Assembly (NCBI GenBank): GCA_023101725.1
Contig: JALJCO010013363.1
Span: 1-64,000, forward strand
Reading direction: 5' to 3'
Source of the DNA: Atherinomorus stipes
Taxonomy: Eukaryota > Chordata > Actinopteri > Atheriniformes > Atherinidae
DNA length: 64,000 bases
The notes beneath the pieces are model-generated. The model was given only the letters and a program-made list of their open reading frames with translations. It was not told where the DNA came from and made no database searches. Made by a program: the position numbers and the translations under genes. Positions 10,876 through 22,193 of the stretch are shown here, piece after piece (the stretch's first letter is position 1; each line of letters begins with the position of its first letter).

Positions 10876-11730
10876 TGTAGCCCGGAGAATGAGTTGGCTC
10901 ACAGGACACAATAACTGGGGTTCTTTGCAGCGGTTTATTTTCTTTGGCAACGAGTTCTACCACCAACACAATTGTACAAGTTCTGTCCCTAGGACACGAC
11001 AGAAATTTGGTACAACCAGTTTATCTTACAGTTGGTGTAAAAGTGTGGCAAAGGAACAAAAGAATAATAAAAATATAAAGGAAAATATGGCAGTGGGCTC
11101 TGGATAATAGAACATACAAAAAATAATACAGTTAATCACAATTGCTCCAAAGCCCATATATTTACAGAAATATTAAATATACACACTACTTACATCTCAC
11201 AGCAGTTCTTTTACACGTCAAACACTAGGGACGACAACTGCTTCTTGCCACCCAGACAGTGTGGTCGTCTTCCAACCACACCACAAGCAGACCCTCTGTG
11301 TAGCCCATTAAATATACCATCTTGTGAATATACAACAGAAACTTCTCACATACAATGAGTACATTCAACCAAGAGCTGTGTATATCTACCTTCTTTAGAC
11401 AATGGTATCAGTACACCAGGGAGCGTTTCTGATGAGTGGCCACGCCTTTCCAGCTGAGCAGTAAATAGACCAGGAAGGGGAAGTAGAACGCCTTTTCAAA
11501 ATGCCTGCTAAAAAGCTAACAGCACTCATGGAACTGCCATCTGGTGGCCAAAATTAGCACACACTTGACATGCTTGCTTACATATAAAAGCAGATAAAAC
11601 AATACAAAGTAGTCTAAAATGAAATCACAAATCCCATGCATTGCAAATCTGTAAACATCTACAAACAAAAAGGGGGCATTTCCTACACCCAAGTGAAAGG
11701 TCATTTTAAATAATTTACCACTTGGCTACA
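10876..11730 (-). mobile_element. Solo LTR, 855 bp
   Basis: On the minus strand it begins TGTAGCCAAG and ends GGGCTACA, so it has the TG...CA termini of an LTR within a longer inverted end TGTAGCC/GGCTACA. It is flanked by TATG on both sides (10872-10875 and 11731-11734), consistent with a 4-bp target duplication. On the minus strand an AATAAA lies about 60 bp before the LTR end, as expected for the R/U5 region. No internal gag, pol or env sequence is attached, so it is a solo LTR of a retrovirus-like or gypsy-like element. A second GGGCTACA at about 11300 leaves a shorter alternative boundary. Confidence 0.6.
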
Positions 11731-11906
11731 TATGTTATGGTACATTTATTGAAAGTTAAAATGTTTATGCGAATAAAAACAATAATTTAGACATCTGAAA
11801 AGATTATTTAGAGCATGAAGCATTACAAACTGTTTAACTGTGCCAAAGTGTTATGCATTTATGCATTGTGCTGTTTTGTTTTACCTTGTGAATTGAGACT
11901 GTAAAA

Positions 11907-11988
11907 GACACACTATTACAGATGAGTGAATGAGAGAACTGCGTCCTGGTGTTTCATTTCACTCTCTCCCATTCTTACCCCTTTTTAA
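11907..11988 (+). repeat. Direct repeat, copy 2
   Basis: This is the counterpart of 10518-10593, followed by 'agggcacaacataagtgggt'. It is non-coding. Confidence 0.6.
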
Positions 11989-12082
11989 GGGCACAACATA
12001 AGTGGGTTTTTAATCACATATAATCAGAATAATACAAACTTTATTAATGCCAGTTGGGGAATCAGCCTCTGCATTTAAATGT

Positions 12083-12350
12083 CTTAAAGGGATAGTTCAG
12101 GTTTTTGGACATGAAGTTGTGTGAAACATTCACCGTCTGTAGCTCTGATGCAACAGTGTCTCTCGTGTCACCGAGCCTCCTGCTCTGAGAAACGGCCGGT
12201 AAAGGACCAGAGAAAAAGTAGTTCTGCAGCTGTATGGGGGCGCCGTTCTCCAAAGGTTTTTAAGCTAGACAAGTATGCATGTGTTTTGTTAGACTATTTC
12301 AAGGATTTTAAAACATCCTGGCCTTATGTCAGACCTTGATTTAAATTTGG
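12083..12350. mobile_element. Non-autonomous DNA-transposon fragment
   Basis: The opening 'cttaaagggatagttcaggt' and the following 'catgaagttgtgtgaaac' resemble one end of a widespread fish MITE family. The far end could not be located. Confidence 0.35.
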
Positions 12351-13221
12351 ACTATTTTTTTGGCTGATATCACTCCGCCACGTAGCTGCGCAAGCCGTTA
12401 TCTGGAAACAGGAATCAATTGGGATCGCAGCTCGCAAACTTTATTAGCTGTTTCAACACAGAACAAATACTTGGTAGCTTATTATAAATGAGGAAAACTA
12501 TGTCAGACTATGAAAGCGACGATGATTTGCCTTTTACCTCTTTGCCAAGAGGTTAACTTTATGAACCAGAGTACACTGATGTACCTAGAGCTGTTTACAC
12601 CGCCCTACTCTTGCTTTGTCTTTACTCCATCGGAGTTTAGGTCTCATTTTAAATCAGAAGATGCTACACGTGGACAGATTAAATAGACTACATCTGACTT
12701 TTCAAGACGTTGGAGTGGACCACTTGTAAGCTTATATATTTCCGTAAAGTCCAACTGTCGTTTGACGAAATGCAAATAACTGCAATTTTCATATTTCTAA
12801 GAAAAGAAAAAATCCTAGTATTTGTTTAATAATAAACTTTTTTCTGGTTTACACCAGAAAAGCTCACAGATGTCAGGTGTTTATTAATTATTAATAAATT
12901 ATTTAAATTATTGAGGGTGTTTGCAGACCGCAGGTTTGACATGAGGAACATTATGTGACATAATGCGAATGTGTGTTGTAACGTGAACATCAAATTAAGT
13001 GTGAATGTGGTGTTACGTACTTGTCTTTGACAAGTTATCAGGCTTTTAAGAACACCCGCTACTAGTCCCAAACACCTGACACCTTATTTTTTCTAACTGG
13101 TTCATCTGGCAGTGTCTTGGAGGATAGTATTGTGAGAACGATCTGTGATTCTTTGACACATGCGTTTCCTTTTCAGCAGTTTGGCTCCTCAATGACAAGC
13201 AGAACAGTTGCTGTATCAGCG
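12351..13221. other. No recognisable gene; one shared repeat fragment
   Basis: The stretch 12805-12945 ('aatcctagtatttg', 'ttttttctggtttac', 'attgagggtgtttgcagacc') recurs near 24.39-24.78 kb, partly in opposite orientation, so it belongs to an unnamed dispersed repeat. Nothing else is seen. Confidence 0.35.
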
Positions 13222-13375
13222 GCGGTGGCGTGGTGGTTAGCACTGCAGTCTCACAGCAAGGTTGCTGGTTTGATCCTTGGCTGGGGAGGGGTTGGAGCCG
13301 TGGCAAGTTCTCCCTGTGTATGCGTGGGTTCTCTCCAGGTACTTCGGCTTCCTCCCACAATCTAAAGACATGTAC
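13222..13375 (+). mobile_element. V-SINE (tRNA-derived), 5' part
   Basis: There is a tRNA-like head with A-box 'tggtggttagcac' (13231) and B-box 'ggtttgatcct' (13267). It is followed by the conserved central domain of vertebrate V-SINEs: 'gttctccctgtgtatgcgtg', 'ggcttcctcccacaatct', 'aaagacatg'. The 3' part is missing. Zinc-finger units A and C share sequence only from about the V-domain onwards, so the duplication edge lies inside this SINE. Confidence 0.75.
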
Positions 13376-14237
13376 GTTTGGGAAACAGATCTCCTTTGCA
13401 AAAGAGACTGTGTGTCTCAATGGGACTTACCTGTAGAAATACACAAAACGGCCAATGACACGGTCTGACACTGACTAGTCAGGACTTTATCTCAAGAAAT
13501 CCCAACAAGGTGTCCTGCAGACCACTTTCTGTTTACCAGAGGAAAGTTGACTAAACTACACCAATTAAAACCTGTTCAGTCACTTGTTAGTAGATCTGGG
13601 AAGACGGGAAGGGGTCACTCTGGGTGTGGACCCTGACCTCATGACCTGCCCCCAGTACCCGTACTTCTCCATTGATCCCAGTGGAGCCCATTAAACAGGA
13701 CCCCCCATAAATAAATTGGAAACTGTTGCCTTTTCTAGACCCCTATTTCAAGGTCTATAGTTTTATTGTGTTCTTTTTTTTTGTCACAAATAAAGTTCAT
13801 ACAATGACTGAAAACATCAGCAAGGACACTCTGGACAAAGGACTTTCAGATTATGTGTTAATCAGAACAATACAGAGCACACAGCTGCACAGCAAGCAAG
13901 TCACATCCTATTCTTGACTGAATTTTTCTTTTCCTGACCAATTCTTTTAACAATACTCTGCTCAGTCCTTCTCACTTTCTCTTCTCACCTCCGTGTTCTT
14001 GATTCAAACCTGGTGACTCTTCATAAAGGTGTTACATAATATTTCTAAGAAAATAAGGTCTAATGTCAAACTAAATGCTGCATATTTTCTATCAAGCACT
14101 TGTAAAAATATTAACAGAAAAATGGTTACATTAGAAACAGAAAACAGTCACATTTCATACAGGAGTAGATAAAAAAAAGGAAAATATAAATAGATTATAT
14201 TTGATGTATAAAATATTAGCAGAAAAATGGTTACATT

Positions 14238-14463
14238 TTGTCGCAGGACAAAGGAGGGCCCGGGCAGGATTCGATCCCCAGACTCGTGGGTGACAGTCAT
14301 GCGTGTTTACCAGTCAGCCAAAGGGACATCCCCTTGGCCAAGGAGCCAGAGCGCATGATCACTCGGAGGCATTGTGACAGGACTGTCAACTGCCACAATG
14401 GGCGGCGGGCCTGTTCCTGGTGGTGTGGGGGGGGGGCCCGGGGGGGGGGGGGGGGGGGGGGCC
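14238..14463. mobile_element. 226-bp insertion with tRNA-like sequence and G-run
   Basis: It lies between CATT repeats (14234-14237 and 14464-14467). Paralogous units B and C read uninterrupted 'ggttacattagaaacag' here, so it is a real insertion. On the minus strand it has an A-box-like 'tgactggtaaacacg' and a B-box-like 'ggatcgaatcc'. One end is a long G-run (14426-14460). It is possibly a SINE, but the tRNA-like part lies at the unexpected end. Confidence 0.5.
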
Positions 14464-14924
14464 CATTAGAAACAGATAACAGTTACATTTCATACAGGAG
14501 GAGATAAAAAAAAGGAAAATATAAAATGATTCTATTTGATTTATAAGTCATGAAGTTAGATGAAGTAAGAGTGGAGGACGCAGACACAACAACTATTGAC
14601 AAAAAAAAGTCAGGATGAGCAGACAGGGATTCAAGTCTGGTTAAATTGATCTTAAAGACTGAGCTGGATTTTATTCCACACATCAGAAATGTCACAAAGA
14701 CAGGATTTTATCATCTTAAACATCACAATAGTCCAGCCATTCCTCTCTCTAACTAGCATGGAGGTATTAATGCATGCTTTTATTATTAGTAGATCCAGTT
14801 TCTGTGATGTAATCTGGTTTCTCTGATTGTCCCAAAGTGTCATTCTGGGGAAATCTACAATTACCCCAGAATGTGTTTTGAGGAGGACCAGAGGGAAAAA
14901 CACATGACACTAGTACAATACAAT

Positions 14925-15015
14925 ACGCCTCTCACCTGATAATAGCTGGGATAGGCTCCAGCAACCCCCGCGACCCTGAACTGGATAAGCGGTACAGAAA
15001 ATGACTGACTGACTA
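14925..15015 (+). mobile_element. V-SINE-type 3' end fragment
   Basis: The sequence has 'cgcctctcacctgat', 'agctgggataggctccagca' and 'ggataagcggtacagaaaat', followed by GACT repeats. This is the usual 3' end of fish V-SINE-like repeats. A related piece in reverse lies at 23395-23450. Confidence 0.55.
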
Positions 15016-15858
15016 GTACAATATTGATACTTTACAGGTGTGTTCAAGGTTCTTCTGGTCATTTAAAAATGTTTTTAAATGACTAAAATTTAAGGCCAGT
15101 GTTGATGTTCACTGGCTTCTTATTTATGTGACCTGCTTTACATCAAAAGCCCTCATGGACTATTGAGGTCCTCTATGAGGGGGCTGTATCAGACTTAATA
15201 CATGCTGAACACTTATACACCCTTCTGACATGTTTATATGATTATAATCACTTGAAAATACGCATGAAATCAAGTCCCACATACACACTTGATCAACATC
15301 TCAAATTTAAAAAGATATTACATTTAAACATACATGCGATTAAAACATCCATTGATCCAAGACACCTTATATCCAGACAAGACAGACCTGACCAGGTGCG
15401 GGTATTTCATAAGTTTCTGTGCCTGGTCATAAGATTGAGACATGTATTTCCCAGTCAGTTGCATTAAAAGACACGTCATACCAGAAAGTCCTGAAAGCTC
15501 TGAGGAAGACTTAGGTGACAGCTGAAAGTGTCAGAAAGGTAAGATCTGATTCAAGATGTCTGACAAAAAGAACATTCTTACTATTATGAGTGAACAGCAA
15601 GATGATCAATACATCCTATACCCATTTTAATGAGTGATTAATGAGTGAACAGTTATGTATGCAAAACCCATGTGTGCATGAGCTCATAGTAGTACACATG
15701 AGATTATGTGCATGTGGGAGATCACAGAAGTTTCAATGAGAGGAAATGTGTATGCTGTGTGAAATGACACTGGCTTTATTACATGAGAAAGGGGTAAATT
15801 TGTCTGACTATCTCACGCCTATCTACACTAGATACATTAAAGATTTCCAGCAAAATCT

Positions 15859-17266
15859 TCAGCTTTGTTGTCTCCATTCCGTGTGGACACGCATGTGTCC
15901 CTTTAAATGATGACGCCATCTAAATAATTCACCACAAATCTCACAGGGAAATGATTTCTCTCCTGTGTGGATTCTCATGTGTCGGTCAAAGTTTGCCTTT
16001 TCACGAAATCTTTGTCCACATTCATCACAGCTAAATGGTTTCTCTCCTGTGTGGATTCTCATGTGTTGGTTTAAGTTTCCCTTTTGACTAAATCTTTGTC
16101 CACATTCATCACAGCTGAATGGTTTCTCTCCTGTGTGGATTCTCATGTGTATGTCTAAGCTTCCCTTTTGACTAAATCTTTGTCCACATTCATCACAGCT
16201 GAATGGTTTCTCTCCTGTGTGGATTCTCATGTGTTGTTTAAGCTTCCCTTTCGACTAAATCTTTGTCCACATTCATCACAGCTGAATGGTTTCTCTCCTG
16301 TGTGGATTCTTATGTGTTTGTTTAAGCTTCCCTTTTCACTAAATCTTTGTCCACATTCATCACAGCTGTATGGTTTCTCTCCTGTGTGGATTCTTATGTG
16401 TTTGTTTAAGTTTCCCTTTTTGACTAAATCTTTGTCCACATTCATCACAGCTGAATGGTTTCTCTCCTGTGTGGATTCTCATGTGTTGGTTTAAGCTTCC
16501 CTTTTCACTAAATCTTTGTCCACATTCATCACAGCTGAATGGTTTCTCTCCTGTGTGAATTCTCATGTGTTTGTCTTAAGTTTCTCTTTAGACTAAATCT
16601 ATGTCCACATTCATCACAGCTGAATGGTTTCTCTCCTGTGTGGATTCTCATGTGTCGGTTTAAGGACGTCTTGAGACTAAATCTTTGTCCACATTCATCA
16701 CAGCTGAATGGTTTCTCTCCTGTGTGGATTCTCATGTGTTGGTTTAAGTGTGCCTTTTGACTAAATCTTTGTCCACATTCATCACAGCTGAATGGTTTCT
16801 CTCCTGTGTGAATTCTCATGTGTTGGTCTAAGTTTCCCTTTTGACTAAATCTTTGTCCACATTCATCACAGCTGAATAGTTTCTTTCTTGTGTGGATTCT
16901 CATGTGTTTCCCAAGATCTACTTTACAGTTACAAATGTCACCACAAATGTCACATATAACTGTGATTTTCTTCGTGTGAACCATTTCCTTTAAATATACT
17001 TTTTGTGTTTCTTTAAAATATTTCTTAGAACAGCTCAAAGATGTTTCTATTAAGTGTTTCTTAACTCTTGAAAACTCTTGAAACTCTTCTTTATATTCAG
17101 AGCAGCTCATGGATTGTTTGACAGTGTTACACTTCATATTACTGTTTACATCTGACCCATGTAGCCTGATGTCATTCCAGCTTCCATCACATCTTAAATT
17201 GGCAGTAGTTTCTTTGGTTGCTCTTTTATGGGGCAAGGTTCTGGGTCCCGCTTGTCCAGACTCCAT
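15859..17266 (-). pseudogene. C2H2 zinc-finger gene A, 13 fingers, frameshifted
   Basis: Predicted role: nuclear DNA-binding protein of the fish poly-C2H2 family. Reading starts MESGQAGPR at 17266, shared with copies B and C. A degenerate finger region (CSEY...; a finger cysteine replaced by Y) precedes 13 fingers. Finger 1 is CDICGDICN-type, fingers 2-12 follow the 28-residue [10 protein letters not shown]...HTGEKP pattern, and the last is [12 protein letters not shown]. Three 1-bp indels break the frame: an extra A near 16576 (finger 5), an extra A near 16415 in a five-A run (finger 7), and a one-base loss near 16235 (finger 9). Net shift is +1, so the last four fingers are out of frame with the start. 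It could be a pseudogene or partly consensus error; the A-run change is the most suspect. Confidence 0.85.
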
Positions 17267-17330
17267 TTACAGGGAACCCACTTTGTAATGTCCAACAACT
17301 GCTGCAGTTCTGCAGGAACACTGAAATGGG
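17160..17330 (-). other. Fossil upstream frame of zinc-finger gene A
   Basis: The stretch following the acceptor-like 'tttcccatttcag' encodes VPAELQQLLDITKW then DPEPCPIKEQPKKL in a frame other than the finger frame, and meets a TAA after LLPI. The ELQQLL...DPEPxHIKEE pattern is the N-terminal exon motif of many fish C2H2 proteins. Here it is disconnected from the fingers. Confidence 0.6.
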
Positions 17331-17700
17331 AAAGAAAGTTCAAGCTGGATTTCGTTGCAGAGAAGACCTTCTAAACATGAAAAGCTTATTTGCACCTCAA
17401 CTTTATCTGTTGATCAACAACCACAACACACATTCCTGACACATTCATGCCACCTTTTTTTCTTATTGGTTGTGTGGTTTGTGATGGACATTTCTCTCAC
17501 CCTACAATCACCTCCACCTTCATTCCTTCTCTTAGGTTTAGTGATTGGTTCTCATTCAGAATCGGGTTTACAAAGAGAATTGGTTCTTATGAGTCATTCG
17601 AGTTACCGAGTCTGTTACCAAGAGAGTTTAAAGAAATCTACCTGTTAATACAAGCTTACCTTGCTCCCATTTCTGACTCATTCATACCACCAAAATGAAT

Positions 17701-18201
17701 GAAACTGATTGAAATAATCATTTCATTGGTTAAAAAAAAACAACCACCTCCAGTTGAAAATCTTTAGTCAATTCATAGCAGTGCACGTTGAGGACAAAAT
17801 AACGTAAAAATGATCAATGGAAATCAGTGAAAAATCAATAGTTCTCTAATGGGAAATATTTATTTTTATTTTGCTGAATAAAAAATTTCATATAAATGCA
17901 GCTGGGAATTTAGATATTTTCCCCTAATTTGGCAAAAATCTATTTTCTAATCTCAATAATGTAATGAAGAGGGAAACTTTCTATGGAGTTTCATTCCCTA
18001 AGTTTCATTCTTTCATTTCATCGCACCAGTCTGCTGATTTTCCTTGCAGACAAAATGTAAACATTTTATTAGAAGTGTGCATTTCTACCTGTCTCACGAT
18101 TTGATCTGATTCCAATTATCTGTCTTACAATTTGATTTGATTCTGGAATGCATCACGCTTCTTCGCACTCAATTTTTTATCACTTACTACAAGCAGTCAG
18201 A
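17701..18201. other. No recognisable gene
   Basis: This is AT-rich spacer beyond the edge of unit A. I see nothing in it. Confidence 0.3.
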
Positions 18202-18425
18202 TTTTTTTTTTTTTTGTTATATTGGTAAGATCCCTGAGGGGAAATTAGGGCGCTCTGCATTTCACCTGTACTGTAAGTATCAGAGAGCAGTGGGCTGCTA
18301 CTTAAAATAAGGGGGGTTAAGGGGTTGCTCAGGGGTCCACAGTGGTTCACCTGGGACTCGTATTGGGGACTCGAACCCGGGTCCTCCGCAGCAAAGCCCA
18401 CGATGCTACCACTAGGCTACCTACT
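18202..18425 (-). mobile_element. tRNA-derived SINE
   Basis: On the minus strand there is a tRNA-like head ('tagcctagtggtagcatcg') and B-box GGTTCGAGTCC (18367-18377). Then comes 'tgaaccactgtggacccctg', and the 3' end is 'aatttcccctcagggatctt' followed by an A-tail. The same family, partial and plus strand, is at 51353-51581. The 3' end resembles the LINE end at 48755-48790 (TTTCCCC...GGGATC), suggesting that LINE family mobilised it. Confidence 0.7.
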
Positions 18426-18546
18426 CAGAATACCTAAAAAACAAAACATACATCTTTCCAATGAAGCAAATGACGACTTCCAAAGTGTGCTGCCATTAAT
18501 TACTTAAGGGTTGAATATGGAACATTTTTATTAAAAGCTATTCTTA

Positions 18547-18570
18547 AAAAAAAAAAAAAAAAAAAAAAAA
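18547..18570. repeat. Poly(A) run
   Basis: About 24 consecutive A residues, preceded by 'ttaaaagctattctt'. It is possibly the tail of a retroposon whose body is not recognisable. Confidence 0.8.
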
Positions 18571-19235
18571 CCTCCACAGACTTCCTAGAAAAATTATATT
18601 TAGCCTAAAAATAATTATAAAATGAATGTTAACAGGTTCGATAATGGCATATTTACGTCTATAACGCCGCCATTGCAAGCTGCCAAATATGATCTCTGTG
18701 TGGAAACACTATTTTGGGCAAAGTTAGGCTGGTACAGGAGGAAACAATGGAGACGGCGAGTGAAGCAGCTGCTTCAGTCCTGGAGATATTGTTATCTGTT
18801 TCTGAGGAGGAGTGACCTGAGAAGAGCAAAACCTGGAGTAAATTTAGGTGAAGACTACACTAAATGGACCCACAAACGTTTTCCACGTCGTCAAAACACG
18901 GAAATGGCGACTTTCCTCCTGGATCGGTAAGCTAACTTGTTTGCTAACGTGGCTAACGTTAGCTGTCAGTTATAAACTCCTCTGTGTTACTTGTTGGACA
19001 TGCTGCAGACTGTTGGTCACTTGCGTATCGACAGCGAGTCTGGCATCCCAGCGGCTGGAGTTGTTTTTCTGCCGTTACAATTACAACCTAGACACACGTG
19101 ATGTCGCTGTTCTGTCCATGTTTCATATTCAATCTTTAAATGTTAGATTAAGAGAAAAAAAAAGTTTTTCAGTACAGCACCTATCAGACAGCTCTCTCAT
19201 AAACAGCTTGCGTCTGCAGCACAAGATAAAATCTT

Positions 19236-19748
19236 TCAGTCCTCACTTCCATAATGTGCTGTTATTATTACGTATGACTGCTGCAGTCCATAAATCATAT
19301 GTAAAGGATACACGGCTAGCTTTACCTGGGCTTTCATTTCCTCGTACAATGCAGGCACAGCTGTTTCTGTGAAGTGTCTTCTTGTCGGCAGGTTATATCG
19401 AGGCTCAAGTGTCTTCAGAAGGTAACGAAACCCGGCATTTTCTACCACGGCATAGGGCCGTAGATCCTTAGCAATGAAGCATGCAACAAAACGGGTGATC
19501 TTCTTCCCTCTCTTTGAGGAAGACGGCAAAATTATCAGCGCTTGTTCGATTGTTGGCTGGGATGTGCTTGTTGTTTTCGTGGCTGTTCCTGCCGAAGTCC
19601 TCACAGGGTGGAAATGTTCAAAATGTTTTGTCAAATTAGATGTATTCCCAAAGTACTTTATTTTTGTGTGGCAGACTTTACACACAGCGTACATCTTCTC
19701 ATGTTTCCCGTCAAGCTCATAAAAGCTGAAATTGGCACAGACGTGCAA
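19236..19748 (-). pseudogene. hAT transposase N-terminal fragment (BED finger)
   Basis: The 170-aa frame has a BED-type zinc finger: C-x2-C then H-x4-H in CKVCHTKIKYFGNTSNLTKH. A linker follows, then the hAT region RPYAVVENAGFRYLLKTL and PTRRHFTETAVPALYEEMK. It ends SYVIITAHYGSED, which fits the SYVTxTAHY segment just after the first catalytic region of hAT-Ac/ZBED-type transposases, although the residues between look deleted. The catalytic core and dimerisation domain are missing, so it is inactive. A TIR element (19772-20397) abuts its 5' side. Confidence 0.8.
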
Positions 19749-19771
19749 TTCAAATTTAACAGGCGCAACTT

Positions 19772-20397
19772 TAAAGGGATAGTGTGTAAGTTCTCCTGTG
19801 TTTTATTCACAAAAACTGATTATTTGGTTCAAAAGTGTTTTTTCATTAATCAGTAATCACTCCCATCAACAAACTGAAGTGCTCCTCTAAGTTCTAAATT
19901 TGCCGTTCGTATCATTCATTTACACATCGAGCAGGGCGGCTCGGTGAAGGCTGCTATGTCGTATCGCCATGTTTTTGCGTTCGGGAAAAGCGTGACAGTA
20001 GGAAAACACAGAAACTCACCGGACACACTGGAGTTTTCAGCTCAGTTCGAGGTAATGTCTTTGAAAAGTCACCGCGCTGCAGAGGGGAGAAACCAGCGTC
20101 ACACTGATGCTGGGTTCACGTGCAGTCGGGCAGACGGCCGTTGGTAACAAACCAGATGTCATTTTAATCAATGAAGCCGAGCGAAAGACGGTGAAACATG
20201 GGTCAGGGAAAACAATACGACATCGCCATGACAACAAATCAGATGTGTACTGATGTCACTGTAACTGACGGACCACGTCTTCATATAGAGGCCGGTGATA
20301 ACTTTACATGCATCGGATGTCGTCGGTCTGCCCGGTTTCACGCCAATGCAGCATGAAAAGTACGAGGGAGCTGCTCCCGATTACACAGTGTCCCTTG
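19772..20397. mobile_element. TIR element beginning AAAGGGATAGTGTGTAA
   Basis: The left end 'aaagggatagtgtgtaag' and right end 'ttacacagtgtccctt' are imperfect inverted repeats of ~16 bp, a pattern common in fish MITEs. The interior shows no transposase. It inserted next to, or within, the hAT remnant. Confidence 0.55.
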
Positions 20398-20732
20398 AAT
20401 GACTAGTGTGGTTCGCGCTGGATCCCCGTCTGCCATTTTTGGAAATGCTAGTGCAACGCAGTGCACGTCATTGCAACTCTGACCCCGGAAGTTTAAAAAC
20501 ATCAAAACTTTGCCCAAAGTGGCCAGAAAAATAATATAATGAATGGAGGAAAAGCAGAATCGTGCACGGCCGAATCACGCATCTTAGAATTGGTCATTTT
20601 TCCCACCTCTAGTTTTTATATGTCGTCACTCAGACTATCTAAGCAGAGCAGCACACGTTGACCGAGTGGCTGCAACTGAGAACTGAGGAGGGAGAGGTAT
20701 TTTTATGTACTGCAAGTGGAGACCATGGCTAC
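20398..20732. other. Unassigned, repeat-like
   Basis: 'aactttgcccaaa' near 20512 is the inverse of 'tttgggcaaagtt' near 18713. The interval 18.7-20.5 kb may therefore be one older element into which others inserted. No gene is seen. Confidence 0.3.
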
Positions 20733-20830
20733 TTAAAGGAATACAACACCCACAGAATGATGTGCGTTTATTTTCTACTCACCCTCATGCTGAGCAAGAC
20801 TGTGGAGCACTTTTTTAATCTCTCAAATGC
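20733..20830 (-). repeat. Dispersed repeat R', partial inverted copy
   Basis: 'aaaggaatacaacacccaca' and 'ctcatgctgagcaagact' are the complement of the 3' part of R' at 1107-1325. Confidence 0.6.
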
Positions 20831-20904
20831 AGGTCTGGGTTTTCAAACAAATGGATTTAAAAGAAAACTTCTGCAGCAACACTGATGGAGGCGACCACAA
20901 CCTT

Positions 20905-22193
20905 GTCATTACCTGTAAGTTTATTTATTTTCCAAATGCTGTCTTGTCTATAAACATTGACCACGTTTACATGTCATCAAAATTCGGGTTAAGGTCAATA
21001 TTCCGGTTTCTGAAAGATCAGGAATAACCCGTTTACATGCATGAGCAGACAGAGTTACTCCTGTATACATGATTACTGAAATCAATTGGAATATCCCGAC
21101 CCAAACCGCGACTCACGGAAAACGTCATGATGGTGGATAATGAACCATCCGGAGCCACTGCGGTAAAGCCAGCCAAGTTTCAGAGTTACAGCCGAAAATA
21201 ACGCCGATTGGCTGGACCGCTGATCCGCGAGAGGCGGCGGGCTTGACTGCAGTCCGGAGTGCTGGTACTGACCCACCAGCATTACTTGACGGATCATAGA
21301 AGGAGAGCAACGTGTCCTGAAAATGCAGCTCGGAGCACATCCACGCTTCCCGTTTCCAGCAGAGTCCGCCGGACAGATGAAGGTCTCAGCCAGGACTGGT
21401 GGGAACGGTTGTAATGATGAAGTTAACAGACTCCGGCTGGAGTCAGTGAACTTTCCTGTATCACATCTTCACCAAACTTTTCCAGATGAGTGATGGAGCC
21501 CCGCGAAGTAACTGTTTGCACACCAGCTCCTCACGGGATGCGTGTTGCCATGGTGATGTATAAACTAGCAAGAGCACTGTCTGATCGCTAGTACAAAATA
21601 CTCCCTGTAATTTAATCAAAACGCCAAAAATGCTTGCAGATAGAGCATGCGCAGAACACAATTAAATATTCCTTTCAATGAAGATATTCCAATAAGCGTT
21701 TACATGACCAAATATTCCGGTTAGAAAAGGAGTAACCCAGGGGTAATATTCGGTTTTTAAAAACCCGAAAATGAGCATATTCGGGTTTTTGCCAGTGTTT
21801 ACATGGCCATGCGCAACCGGGTTATTGCTAATATTCCGGTTATGAAAGAGTTATTGGCTGCATGTAAACGCAGTGATAGTTCACTTTCTGAAATGCACAT
21901 GTTGCTAACAGATAGCCTTTAGCAAACTCCGACCCCTCGGGCAGCTTGATCTACTTTCTCTAAATAAGGTTCTAGCCAAATAAGGTGTAGCCAATCAAAA
22001 TGAAGTCAGCTTGGTCCCCGGGTAAAACTCCATATCATTACCGCACCCAACTCTTTTACTGAGGAAGGGAGGTCTGGCGTTTCAAAACAATCCCCCGCTG
22101 TAAAAAAATGTTTTTTCTTTGGAGATTTGACATATGCAGCAATGCCAACAACATGAACTAGTTTTTACTGCCATGTCATCACTCCTTTAAGCT
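20905..22193 (+). repeat. Dispersed repeat R, copy 2 (interrupted)
   Basis: This copy matches 750-1106 of copy 1 but is split by a TIR element at 20962-21875. The flanks of the split ('aaatgctgtcttgtct' and 'atagttcactttctg') are adjacent in copy 1 near 770-800. Confidence 0.7.
20962..21875. mobile_element. 914-bp TIR element (CACxxGTTTACATG type)
   Basis: The left end is CACGTTTACATG and the right end is CATGTAAACGCAGTG, which are inverse apart from a small internal gap. Inside, 'aatattccggtt' recurs in both orientations. Repeat R copy 1 lacks this segment, so the insertion is supported by comparison; the target duplication is not resolved. No transposase is seen. Confidence 0.75.

Larger units (their letters stand above)
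13290..17700 (-). repeat. Zinc-finger duplication unit A
   Basis: This unit aligns with 59397-63470 (unit C, same orientation) and 44470-47308 (unit B, inverted). Shared non-coding parts include 'aaggtctatagttttattg', 'gaacattcttactattatg' and the upstream 'tctaaacatgaaaagctta'. Relative to B and C, unit A carries an extra insertion (14238-14463) with a local ~100-bp duplication, and lacks about 130 bp of the intron-like stretch upstream of the coding exon (near 17350). Confidence 0.9.

Noticed and set aside
13117..13468. Overlapping frames of 60-124 aa on both strands at the V-SINE.
   Set aside because: They read through SINE sequence; the phases overlap and there is no domain.
15859..17266. 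Regularly spaced ~84-bp direct repeats that could suggest a CRISPR or satellite array (also at 45350-45960 and 61400-62700).
   Set aside because: The repeats are C2H2 finger codons in frame, with Cys/His positions and TGEKP linkers conserved, in a vertebrate genome.
17447..17698. Open frames upstream of the zinc-finger genes conserved in all three units (also 44349-44777 minus and 63145-63453).
   Set aside because: Conservation is explained by recent duplication; the frames differ in length and phase between copies and show no domain.
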